In this document: piece by piece, positions 9,198 to 16,480 of the stretch
Layout: every line of letters begins with the position of its first letter
Position numbering within the stretch: position 1 is the stretch's first letter
Source: Candidatus Pelagibacterales bacterium
Lineage (GTDB): Bacteria > Pseudomonadota > Alphaproteobacteria > Pelagibacterales > AG-422-B15
Length of the DNA: 37,512 nt
Direction: 5' to 3'
Assembly (NCBI GenBank): GCA_029242795.1
Contig: JAQWTH010000003.1
Coordinates: forward strand, 1 to 37,512
Program-made: the position numbers and the translations under genes
The notes under the pieces: model-generated
What the model was told of the DNA's origin: nothing
Database searches by the model: none
The model's input: only the letters and a program-made list of their open reading frames with translations

Positions 9198-9908
9198 ATG
9201 TTTAATCATCAAATAATAAAGAAAAAACTATCTAGATCATTATCAATTGTTTCTTCAAAAAATCATATTGATGAATTAATTTTTGAAATTTATCTATCAA
9301 TTATCAATGAACAACGCACTAAATTTAATGATCTATGTATTGTTTCAAATAATGAAAATATTATAAATCAATTATCATCAAAAAATGTGAAAGCATTGAC
9401 TTTTAAAAGTCTATTCTTAGAAGAAAATAATTCATTTGATCTAATAATCATATTATCTGAACTAAATTTTAGAGATAAAATTGAAATAGACTTAAAAAAT
9501 ATTAAACCAATTTTGAGAAAAAAAGGATTATTATTGTGTTCTTTTTTCTCAGAAAAAAATTTATTTAATTTCAAAAACCTTATGAATAGAATTGAAATTG
9601 GTTTTTTTAATGGGATATCTCAGAGATTTCATCCTATTATTGACATTAGAGACATAGGAAATTTATTTAATCAATTAGGCTATAATAATACTGTGATACA
9701 AAAAGAAAATTTTCAATATCAGTATGATTCTCTAGAGCAGTTTATAATCCATATGAGAAAAATGGCTTTTACTAATGCTTTACTAACGCGCTCAAATCGT
9801 CATCTAAATAAAAAATTTTATTTAGAACTTAAGAAAGAATTTATAAAAACCTTAAATGGAAAAATCAATTTTGAAATTTTAATTTCATGTTCTTGGAAAG
9901 ATAACTAG
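9198..9908 (+). CDS. NDUFAF5-like (BioC-related) methyltransferase-fold protein
   Basis: A 236-residue protein related to the alphaproteobacterial class I methyltransferase family that includes mitochondrial NDUFAF5, a complex I assembly factor. The match is clearest in the C-terminal half: IDIRDIGNLFNQLGYNNTVIQ, then a YDSLEQFIIHMRKM segment and FTNALLTRSNRHLNK, which fit the family's pattern of IRDLG, AGF, DLR-MG and TNAL--R. The middle (NIKPILRKKGLLLCSFF) corresponds to the strand after motif III. The usual glycine-rich SAM motif I (D-G-G-G) is not recognisable near residues 40-55, so SAM use is uncertain. Its position near grxC is common in the class. Very AT-rich codon use fits the neighbours. 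The stop shares CTAG with convergent mutT. Confidence 0.7.
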   Translation: MFNHQIIKKKLSRSLSIVSSKNHIDELIFEIYLSIINEQRTKFNDLCIVSNNENIINQLSSKNVKALTFKSLFLEENNSFDLIIILSELNFRDKIEIDLKNIKPILRKKGLLLCSFFSEKNLFNFKNLMNRIEIGFFNGISQRFHPIIDIRDIGNLFNQLGYNNTVIQKENFQYQYDSLEQFIIHMRKMAFTNALLTRSNRHLNKKFYLELKKEFIKTLNGKINFEILISCSWKDN

Positions 9909-10300
9909 AGATTTTCTATTGATTTTAAAAGACTTTTATTGCCCGGTAAAAGTTTTGCCTTTGATAATTTTTTTATATTTATCCATTTATAGTTCACGTT
10001 TTCCGAGCTTGATATATTACCATTCCATTTTCTAATAATAAACGAGTGCATAATTAAATTGAATCTGGAGTACCTATGTTGAACAAACTGGAATGGCTTA
10101 AGATTATTTTCTTGTACATTAATAGCAAGTTCCTCATACAACTCTCGAGATAAAGCAGAATAAAAGTTTTCGCTATTTTCAACTTTTCCACCCGGAAACT
10201 CATAGTATGACTTTAAAAACTCTTTATGTTTTCTACTAAGAATAAGAGTCTGATTTTTTTGATTTAGTAAAATACCACAAGAGCAAAATACATTTTTCAT
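9905..10300 (-). CDS. mutT: NUDIX hydrolase, MutT (8-oxo-dGTP diphosphatase) type
   Basis: A 131-residue protein with a complete NUDIX box: GGKVENSENFYSALSRELYEEL fits GX5EX7REUXEEXGU, including the metal-binding REXXEE core as RELYEEL. FPGG precedes the box, as in MutT. The usual role is removal of oxidised dGTP from the nucleotide pool. Its start overlaps the argJ stop by 4 bp (ATGA), and the argJ-mutT pair is common in Alphaproteobacteria. Substrate is inferred from size and context. Confidence 0.88.
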   Translation of the reverse strand: MKNVFCSCGILLNQKNQTLILSRKHKEFLKSYYEFPGGKVENSENFYSALSRELYEELAINVQENNLKPFQFVQHRYSRFNLIMHSFIIRKWNGNISSSENVNYKWINIKKLSKAKLLPGNKSLLKSIENL

Positions 10301-11535
10301 GTCTTGTATGATGCATTTATATCTATGTACTGTTTACTTAAATCACAGGTAAGTATTCTAGATGACTTAATTCCCAAACCTAAATCAACCGTAATTTTAA
10401 TATTGTCTTTTCCTAAATATTTAGAAATTATATTATCATTCACTCTAGAGTTAGCTGTGCCATTTTTTGTTACTAAATATTTACCAAAATAAATCTTGAG
10501 CTTTTTAGTGTTGATATTTATATAAGTTTTTCCTAAAGCCATTATAATTCTTCCCCAATTAGGATCTGAACCGTGTATAGCAGTTTTCACTAAAGGTGAA
10601 TTTGCAATTGACTTTGCAAATGTGTTTGCATCTTTTTCATTTCTAGCATTTAAAACATTAATTTCGATTAATTTAGTAGCACCTTCTCCATCTCTTACAA
10701 TGAGTTCTGATAGTTTCATAAATACTTTTTTTAATTTTTTCTTAAAATCAATAATTCTTTTATCGCTGACATTTTTTATTGGTTTCTTAAATTTAATTGC
10801 CCTAGTTGAAGCAAGAATAACTGTATCATTTGTCGACTCATCACCATCAACAGATATTGAATTAAAACTGTAAGATATATTTTCTTTTAAAAGTTTATTC
10901 AAAATTTCTGATCCTAAATCCGCATCGATAAAAATGAAACCTAACATTGTAGCCATATTGGGCTCAATCATGCCTGAACCTTTAGAAATGCCTGTGATTG
11001 TAACCTTCTTTCCTTCAATCATTGAAGTTACTGACATCCCTTTTGGAAAAGTATCTGTAGTCATAATTGCTCTAGCAGAATCCATCCATTCCTTAGTCAT
11101 CTTAGGTTTAGTAATTGTTTTTAAAACCTGTCCAACAGGAAACTTCTCGCCAATAACACCTGTTGAAGCTACAAAAATATTATTGTCATTGATCAGATAT
11201 GTTTTCTTAATTTGATTAACAATTGATCTTATTGATTGTTTCCCATGATTACCTGTAAATGTATTAGCGTTTCCAGAATTAACAAAAAGTGCATGAATCT
11301 TTTTATTTTTTAAAATTTTCTCATTCCAATCTAAAGTAAAAGATCTTATTGATGAGTTTGTAAATACTTCTGCAACAGATGAGTTTTTAGGAAATACAAA
11401 AATTGCAATATCATCTCTTTTTTTACTATAAAGACCCGCTGAAAATGTATAAAGATCTAAACCTTTCACCGGCATTAACTTAGGCTCACGAATAGGGGCA
11501 AGAGGTGATTTTTTTAAAGAGAAATTTCTAGGCAT
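10297..11535 (-). CDS. argJ: Bifunctional ornithine acetyltransferase / N-acetylglutamate synthase
   Basis: ArgJ recycles the acetyl group between N-acetylornithine and glutamate in arginine synthesis and may also make N-acetylglutamate from acetyl-CoA. The 412-residue precursor carries the autoproteolysis site in KGSGMIEPNMATMLGF: cleavage is expected between A195 and T196, with T196 as the new N-terminal nucleophile of the beta chain. Other family segments are VFVNSGNANTFTG-like (ALFVNSGNANTFTGNHG), STGVIGE, DGDESTNDT and HGSDPNWGRIIMALG. The start is ATG. It diverges from secA and is followed by mutT with a 4-bp overlap. Confidence 0.97.
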   Translation of the reverse strand: MPRNFSLKKSPLAPIREPKLMPVKGLDLYTFSAGLYSKKRDDIAIFVFPKNSSVAEVFTNSSIRSFTLDWNEKILKNKKIHALFVNSGNANTFTGNHGKQSIRSIVNQIKKTYLINDNNIFVASTGVIGEKFPVGQVLKTITKPKMTKEWMDSARAIMTTDTFPKGMSVTSMIEGKKVTITGISKGSGMIEPNMATMLGFIFIDADLGSEILNKLLKENISYSFNSISVDGDESTNDTVILASTRAIKFKKPIKNVSDKRIIDFKKKLKKVFMKLSELIVRDGEGATKLIEINVLNARNEKDANTFAKSIANSPLVKTAIHGSDPNWGRIIMALGKTYININTKKLKIYFGKYLVTKNGTANSRVNDNIISKYLGKDNIKITVDLGLGIKSSRILTCDLSKQYIDINASYKT

Positions 11536-11567
11536 AATTCAAATATTCTATTTATTTTTTAGTCTAA

Positions 11568-11593
11568 TTGACATTAGTATATCAAGGTATAAA
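11568..11593 (+). promoter_or_regulatory. Possible secA promoter elements
   Basis: In the 99-bp spacer between divergent argJ and secA, the plus strand has a perfect -35 box TTGACA (11568-11573) and a TATAAA box (11588-11593). The spacer is only 14 bp, shorter than the usual 16-18, so the two may not act together. TTGACA also sits in the middle of a small palindrome, CTAAT-TGAC-ATTAG. Confidence 0.25.
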
Positions 11594-11634
11594 AACTTAA
11601 TTAATCAATAAATAATATCAAAAAAATATTTAAT

Positions 11635-14235
11635 ATGTTTAATCTAGGCTCTTTTTTAAGCACAATTCTTGGACAAAACAATACAAAAAAATTGCGTGAG
11701 TTTACTCACCAAGTAGAGAAAATTAATAATATTGAACAAGAATTTGAAAATAAATCACATGATGAATTAAAATTGTATGCCTCTAAACTAAAAGAGCGAC
11801 ACTCTAATGGTGAGGAACTTGACTCCCTTCTAGTTGAATCATTTGCTCTTGTAAGAGAGGCAGCAAAAAGAGCTTTAGGTCAAAGACATTTTGATGTTCA
11901 ATTAATTGGTGGCATGATTCTTCATAACGGTGGTATTGCTGAAATGAAAACTGGTGAAGGGAAAACATTAGTATCAACTTTGCCTGCATTTTTGAACTCA
12001 TTATCTGGAAAAGGTGTTCATATTGTTACTGTTAATGATTATCTAGCAAGAAGAGATTCTAAGTGGATGGGAAAAATCTTTCATTATTTAGGCCTAACTG
12101 TTGGTTGTCTAACAAGTGATTCATCAGGAATAAAGCACAGACAAGAAATGTATAATTCAGATATTACATATGGAACTAATAATGAATTTGGCTTTGACTA
12201 CCTAAGAGATAATTTAAGGGTACAATCAAACAATTTAGTACAAAGACCTCATAACTTCTGCATTGTTGATGAGGTTGATAGCATACTCATTGATGAGTCT
12301 AGAACTCCACTAGTTATTTCTGGCGAAACTCAAGACAAGACAGCTCTCTATAATACTATTGATAAGATTATTCCTTTCCTAAATCAGGCCGATTATGAAA
12401 TTGATGAAAAATCAAAAACTGCAAATTTAACTGATCTAGGAAATGATAGAGCTGAAGAGATTTTGAAAAAACAAAATCTTATCAAAAATGGAGCTTTATA
12501 TGATTCTGAAAATGTAACAATAGTACATCATATAAATCAAGCTCTAAGAGCTCATAAGCTTTTTGAAATTGATAGAGATTATATCATTAAGGATGGGCAA
12601 GTAGTTATTGTTGATGAATTTACAGGCCGAACCATGGAAGGAAGAAGGTATGGAGATGGACTTCATCAAGCAATTGAAGCTAAAGAGAAAGTAAATGTTC
12701 AAAATGAAAGTCAAACAATTGCTTCAATAACATACCAAAACTACTTTAGACTTTATGATAAAATTTCAGGAATGACTGGTACTGCTCTTACCGAAGCAGA
12801 GGAATTTGGCGATATTTATGGCCTAGCTGTGTTTGAGGTTCCAACTAATACTAAAATTTCAAGGATAGATAATGAAGATGAAATTTATAGAACCGCAGAC
12901 GAAAAATATAATGCTATTATTGAACAAACCAAGGAATGTAACGAAAGATCTCAGCCCGTTTTAATTGGAACAACAAGCATTGAGAAATCAGAGACAATTT
13001 CAAAGAAATTAAAGAAAGCCCATATTAAGCACGTTGTATTAAATGCAAAGTTTCATGAACAGGAAGCGGATATTATTGCAAATGCTGGATCACCTTCCTC
13101 GGTTACTATTGCAACAAATATGGCAGGTAGAGGAACCGACATTCAACTTGGAGGAAATCTTGAATATAACCAGTCATTACAAAAAAAAGATTCAGTTTCA
13201 GCTGCTCTTGAGAATGAATTTATTGAAAAAAAAGATCAAGTTATCAATTCTGGTGGGCTCTATGTAATTGGTAGTGAACGCCATGAAAGTAGAAGAATTG
13301 ATAATCAATTAAGAGGAAGATCTGGGAGACAAGGTGATCCAGGTGAAACTAAATTTTTTCTTAGTCTTGAGGATGACCTTATGCGCATTTTTGGTTCAGA
13401 AAAAATGGATACTCTCCTAAAGTCATTAGGTCTTAAAGAGGGTGAGTCTATTCAACATGCCTGGATTTCTAAAGCTTTAGAGAGAGCTCAAAAAAAAGTC
13501 GAAGGAAGAAATTTTGACATTAGAAAAACATTACTGAAATTTGATGATGTGTTAAATGATCAGCGAAAGATAATTTTTGAACAAAGATTTGAGCTCATGA
13601 ACTCTAACGATATAACCACTATCACAAATGAAATGCAATATGATGTTGCAGATTCATTGGTTGATAGTTATGCGCCACCAAAAACTTTTATTGACCAATG
13701 GGATATTGTGTCTCTTGAAAATGAAATTAAAAGTCATTTCACAGCAAGCTTAGACATTCAAAATATTATAAGCGAAAGTAATGATGATCAGGAAAAAATA
13801 AAAGAAAAAATTTATACCGTTATTAATGAAAACTCAGAAAGGCGAGTAAATAATATACCACTTGATGCAATTAATAGCCTAGAAAAAATGGTACTTTTAA
13901 AAATAATAGATGATAAATGGAAGGATCATATTAACAACCTTGAACAATTAAGACAAACAATTGGACTTCGGGGTTATGGTCAAAGAGATCCTCTTAATGA
14001 ATATAAAAATGAGGCATTTGGCCTATTTGAAGAGCTTTTATCTAATTTGAAAGTTGATGTCGCCAAAGTCTTTTCAAGAATGGTTCTTCAACCAAATCCA
14101 AATACTAATGAAAACAACGAGACTAATAACGAATTGAGCCAAAATAATACTCCTATTACAAAAAAAATTCCTAGAAATTCACCTTGTCCGTGTGGATCAG
14201 GTAAGAAATACAAACATTGTTGCGGAAAAATCTAA
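11635..14235 (+). CDS. secA: Preprotein translocase ATPase SecA
   Basis: ATPase motor that pushes unfolded preproteins through SecYEG. It is full length (866 residues). Visible parts in order: N-terminal helix; nucleotide-binding domain 1 with Walker A in MKTGEGKTLVS (K110) and Walker B in CIVDEVDSILIDESRTPL; the preprotein cross-linking domain inserted after it; VVIVDEFTGRTMEGRRYGDGLHQA; nucleotide-binding domain 2 with ATNMAGRGTDIQLGG and SERHESRRIDNQLRGRSGRQGDPG; helical scaffold; and a C-terminal SEC-C zinc motif, CPCGSGKKYKHCCG (851-864), that binds SecB and lipids. It starts with ATG. The stop is 2 bp from that of the convergent downstream gene. Confidence 0.98.
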   Translation: MFNLGSFLSTILGQNNTKKLREFTHQVEKINNIEQEFENKSHDELKLYASKLKERHSNGEELDSLLVESFALVREAAKRALGQRHFDVQLIGGMILHNGGIAEMKTGEGKTLVSTLPAFLNSLSGKGVHIVTVNDYLARRDSKWMGKIFHYLGLTVGCLTSDSSGIKHRQEMYNSDITYGTNNEFGFDYLRDNLRVQSNNLVQRPHNFCIVDEVDSILIDESRTPLVISGETQDKTALYNTIDKIIPFLNQADYEIDEKSKTANLTDLGNDRAEEILKKQNLIKNGALYDSENVTIVHHINQALRAHKLFEIDRDYIIKDGQVVIVDEFTGRTMEGRRYGDGLHQAIEAKEKVNVQNESQTIASITYQNYFRLYDKISGMTGTALTEAEEFGDIYGLAVFEVPTNTKISRIDNEDEIYRTADEKYNAIIEQTKECNERSQPVLIGTTSIEKSETISKKLKKAHIKHVVLNAKFHEQEADIIANAGSPSSVTIATNMAGRGTDIQLGGNLEYNQSLQKKDSVSAALENEFIEKKDQVINSGGLYVIGSERHESRRIDNQLRGRSGRQGDPGETKFFLSLEDDLMRIFGSEKMDTLLKSLGLKEGESIQHAWISKALERAQKKVEGRNFDIRKTLLKFDDVLNDQRKIIFEQRFELMNSNDITTITNEMQYDVADSLVDSYAPPKTFIDQWDIVSLENEIKSHFTASLDIQNIISESNDDQEKIKEKIYTVINENSERRVNNIPLDAINSLEKMVLLKIIDDKWKDHINNLEQLRQTIGLRGYGQRDPLNEYKNEAFGLFEELLSNLKVDVAKVFSRMVLQPNPNTNENNETNNELSQNNTPITKKIPRNSPCPCGSGKKYKHCCGKI

Positions 14236-14237
14236 TT

Positions 14238-15080
14238 TTAATTAATGCTCTCTATTAGTTTCTTATATCCTTCAAAATAATTAGCATATTTAAGATCAAT
14301 GCCTAATTCTTTTTTTATTAAACTATTGTCTACTTTTTTGTTTTCAGAGAAAAGGTTTTTTTTATTCTCATTTTGATTATTTATTTTTAGTGGTACAGAA
14401 ATATTTAACTCAGAACATACGTGTTCAATTAGATCATTTAAACTTGATGGTAGATCATCAGCTACATTATAAATACTAAATGGATTAGGCTTTAACATTG
14501 AAGCTATAAGCATGCTTGTAAGATCATCTATATGGATACGTGAGAAAAATTGACTGGATGATCCCATATCTAAAATTTTCTTTTCAGAAATTCTTTTCAA
14601 TATATTTCTATTGGGTCCATAAATCCCAGCTATTCTAAATATGTGAATTGGAAAATTTAAATCTTTACAGTAAGAAAGCCATTGATTTTCTGCAAGCAAT
14701 CTATTTTTTCCTTTTTGAGTCGATGGAGAAGTTTTTGACTTTTCATCAACATACTCTCCTCTATGATTGCCATAAACATTAGTCGCCGATAAATAGCCTA
14801 TCCAGTAAAATTTACTTTTATTATTTAATAGATCTCGGTAATTAAGATAAAAAGAATCTCCTTTATCATCTGGAGGGACCGTAATTAAGAGATGTGTAAA
14901 ATCATTATTTAATAAAAAATTAGATATTTTGGAATGATCTATTAATTCAACATATTTATTACCATTTGTAATAACTTCTTTATTTCTTGTGTATCCAACA
15001 ATTTTGGAAAAATTATCATTAAATTGATCTACAAGGTACTTAGCAGTATAGCCAAACCCATATATAAATAATTTCTTCAT
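14238..15080 (-). CDS. NAD(P)-binding SDR / epimerase-like protein
   Basis: A 280-residue Rossmann-fold protein of the extended SDR (NAD-dependent epimerase) type, closest in layout to YeeZ-like proteins. The nucleotide-binding loop is IYGFGYTAKYL (residues 5-15, GxGxxA). IGYLSATNVYGNHRGEYVDE contains the SxTxVYG segment, and the region after it (NRLLAENQWL) has no YxxxK in the usual position: the expected Tyr is not obvious, as is common in YeeZ relatives. FRIAGIYGPNR and RIHIDDL are typical epimerase segments. Substrate is unknown. It is convergent with secA and divergent from the short ORF at 15157. Confidence 0.75.
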   Translation of the reverse strand: MKKLFIYGFGYTAKYLVDQFNDNFSKIVGYTRNKEVITNGNKYVELIDHSKISNFLLNNDFTHLLITVPPDDKGDSFYLNYRDLLNNKSKFYWIGYLSATNVYGNHRGEYVDEKSKTSPSTQKGKNRLLAENQWLSYCKDLNFPIHIFRIAGIYGPNRNILKRISEKKILDMGSSSQFFSRIHIDDLTSMLIASMLKPNPFSIYNVADDLPSSLNDLIEHVCSELNISVPLKINNQNENKKNLFSENKKVDNSLIKKELGIDLKYANYFEGYKKLIESIN

Positions 15081-15156
15081 ATTAATTAGATATAAATTTA
15101 ATTAGTGTTATTTATTAATATTTTTATTTTTCATTTCAATATTATAATTTAATTAT

Positions 15157-15300
15157 ATGGAAATTAATTTTATCTTATTGTTATTACTTGTCGTAATTTT
15201 ATTTTTTCTTTTTAAAATTTCAAAAGATATTAAAAAAGGTTTTAAGTCCATAAAATTAAGGCAAGACTATATTGAAAATAAAATAGATGATCTTAAATAA
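15157..15300 (+). CDS. Putative small single-pass membrane protein
   Basis: A 47-codon ORF, ATG to TAA. Its product has a hydrophobic N-terminal stretch (FILLLLLVVILFFLF, residues 5-19) followed by a charged, Lys-rich amphipathic tail (KISKDIKKGFKSIKLRQDYI and so on), the layout of a small inner-membrane protein. It fills an otherwise empty 212-bp gap. It ends with an 8-bp overlap with convergent queG, the same style of overlap seen elsewhere here. A perfect TATAAT lies at 15143-15148, only 8 bp before ATG, which would give a nearly leaderless mRNA, but no good -35 is visible. In such AT-rich DNA a short hydrophobic ORF can arise by chance. Confidence 0.45.
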   Translation: MEINFILLLLLVVILFFLFKISKDIKKGFKSIKLRQDYIENKIDDLK

Positions 15301-16480
15301 AATGCCATTCTTTAATCACACCTTTATCGCTTTCTAGATGAAGATAGCTCTTCTTTAGTTTTTCAAATTTTTTCTTTGTACATAATTGAGACAAAGACCA
15401 AACAGCCATAGCTCTTACAAGATGAGAATTATCACTTAAAAGAGGGGTAATATCATCAACAAAATTAACATCTCCTGAGTTACCAGCAGCAATAAGCACA
15501 TTTCTTAAAAATCTATTTCTTCCAATACGCTTTATGCTTGTAGTCGAAAATAATTTTCTAAAACCATCATCATCTAATTTTAAAAAACTTTTTAGTTTTG
15601 GATTATTGAATTCCTTGCGAGGAAAGAAATCTTCATTATTTGTTTTTTTTGCATATTTATTCCACGGACAAACTGCTAAGCAATCATCACATCCATAAAC
15701 TCTATTTCCAATTTTTTTTCGATATAATTCAGGAATATGAGATTTATGTTCTATTGTAAGATATGAGATGCATTTGCTAGCATTAATTTGATATGGACTT
15801 TCAATGGCATTAGTAGGGCAAATATCAATACACCTTTGACAAGATCCACAGTGATCAATCATCTCATTATCACCTTCAAGATCAATATCTAAAAAGATTG
15901 AAGATAGAAACAGCCAAGAGCCAAATTCTTTTGAAACAATATTGGTATGCTTGCCTTGCCAGCCAATTCCTGCTTTCATCGCAAGCGGCTTTTCCATAAT
16001 TGGAGCAGTATCAACAAAATATTTAACGTCGCATTTATAGTTATCAGTAATCCATCTTGACAGAGATTTTAATCTTTTTTTTATCGTTAGATGATAATCT
16101 CTTCCTCTGGCATAAACTGATACAATGCCAATATCTTTTTCATTTAATAAAGATAAAGAGTTTTCATGAAAATGATAATTACTTGCCAAGACCAGTATCG
16201 ATTTAGCTTCATTCCAAAGATTTTTTGGACTTGATCTAATCTCAGATCGATCTTCCATCCAACTCATTTCCCCATGGTAATTTTTCTTGAGAAAATTATG
16301 TAATTCTCTTTTTTGATTTTGAGTATTTTTTATATTTAAAATCTTTGCTTCATCAAATCCAAAACGGATAGCGTCTTCAATTAAATTTTTTTCTTTGGAT
16401 CTAGAACTTATTGAAGACTCTGCTTCTTTTGATCTTCGCTTAAAGAATGTTCCAGTGTATGAATTATCTCTTTTGGGCAT
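15293..16480 (-). CDS. queG: Epoxyqueuosine reductase
   Basis: Reduces epoxyqueuosine to queuosine in the wobble position of GUN-anticodon tRNAs, using cobalamin and two [4Fe-4S] clusters. The C-terminal half shows the ferredoxin-like cluster motifs CGSCQRCIDICP and CDDCLAVCPW, plus a trailing HEAT-like helical repeat (LLSDNSHLVRAMAVWSLSQL). Upstream are the family segments PKNLWNEAKSILVLASNYH, YARGRDYH and DTAPIMEKPLA. The only in-frame standard start before the conserved domain is the ATG at 16480, which puts the first 24 codons inside the end of gltB (73-bp overlap). The first about 28 residues are therefore non-conserved and Ser/Arg/Lys-rich. The clusters appear intact. Confidence 0.93.
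   Translation of the reverse strand: MPKRDNSYTGTFFKRRSKEAESSISSRSKEKNLIEDAIRFGFDEAKILNIKNTQNQKRELHNFLKKNYHGEMSWMEDRSEIRSSPKNLWNEAKSILVLASNYHFHENSLSLLNEKDIGIVSVYARGRDYHLTIKKRLKSLSRWITDNYKCDVKYFVDTAPIMEKPLAMKAGIGWQGKHTNIVSKEFGSWLFLSSIFLDIDLEGDNEMIDHCGSCQRCIDICPTNAIESPYQINASKCISYLTIEHKSHIPELYRKKIGNRVYGCDDCLAVCPWNKYAKKTNNEDFFPRKEFNNPKLKSFLKLDDDGFRKLFSTTSIKRIGRNRFLRNVLIAAGNSGDVNFVDDITPLLSDNSHLVRAMAVWSLSQLCTKKKFEKLKKSYLHLESDKGVIKEWHFI

Noticed and set aside
10200-10210. TCATA-G-TATGA palindrome similar to the gltD-uppP operators
   Set aside because: It has a different centre spacing (1 bp instead of 3) and lies inside mutT coding sequence.
10304-11215. Several hydrophobic plus-strand ORFs antisense to argJ
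   Set aside because: They are reading-frame shadows of a well-conserved gene, have no start signals, and show no recognisable family.
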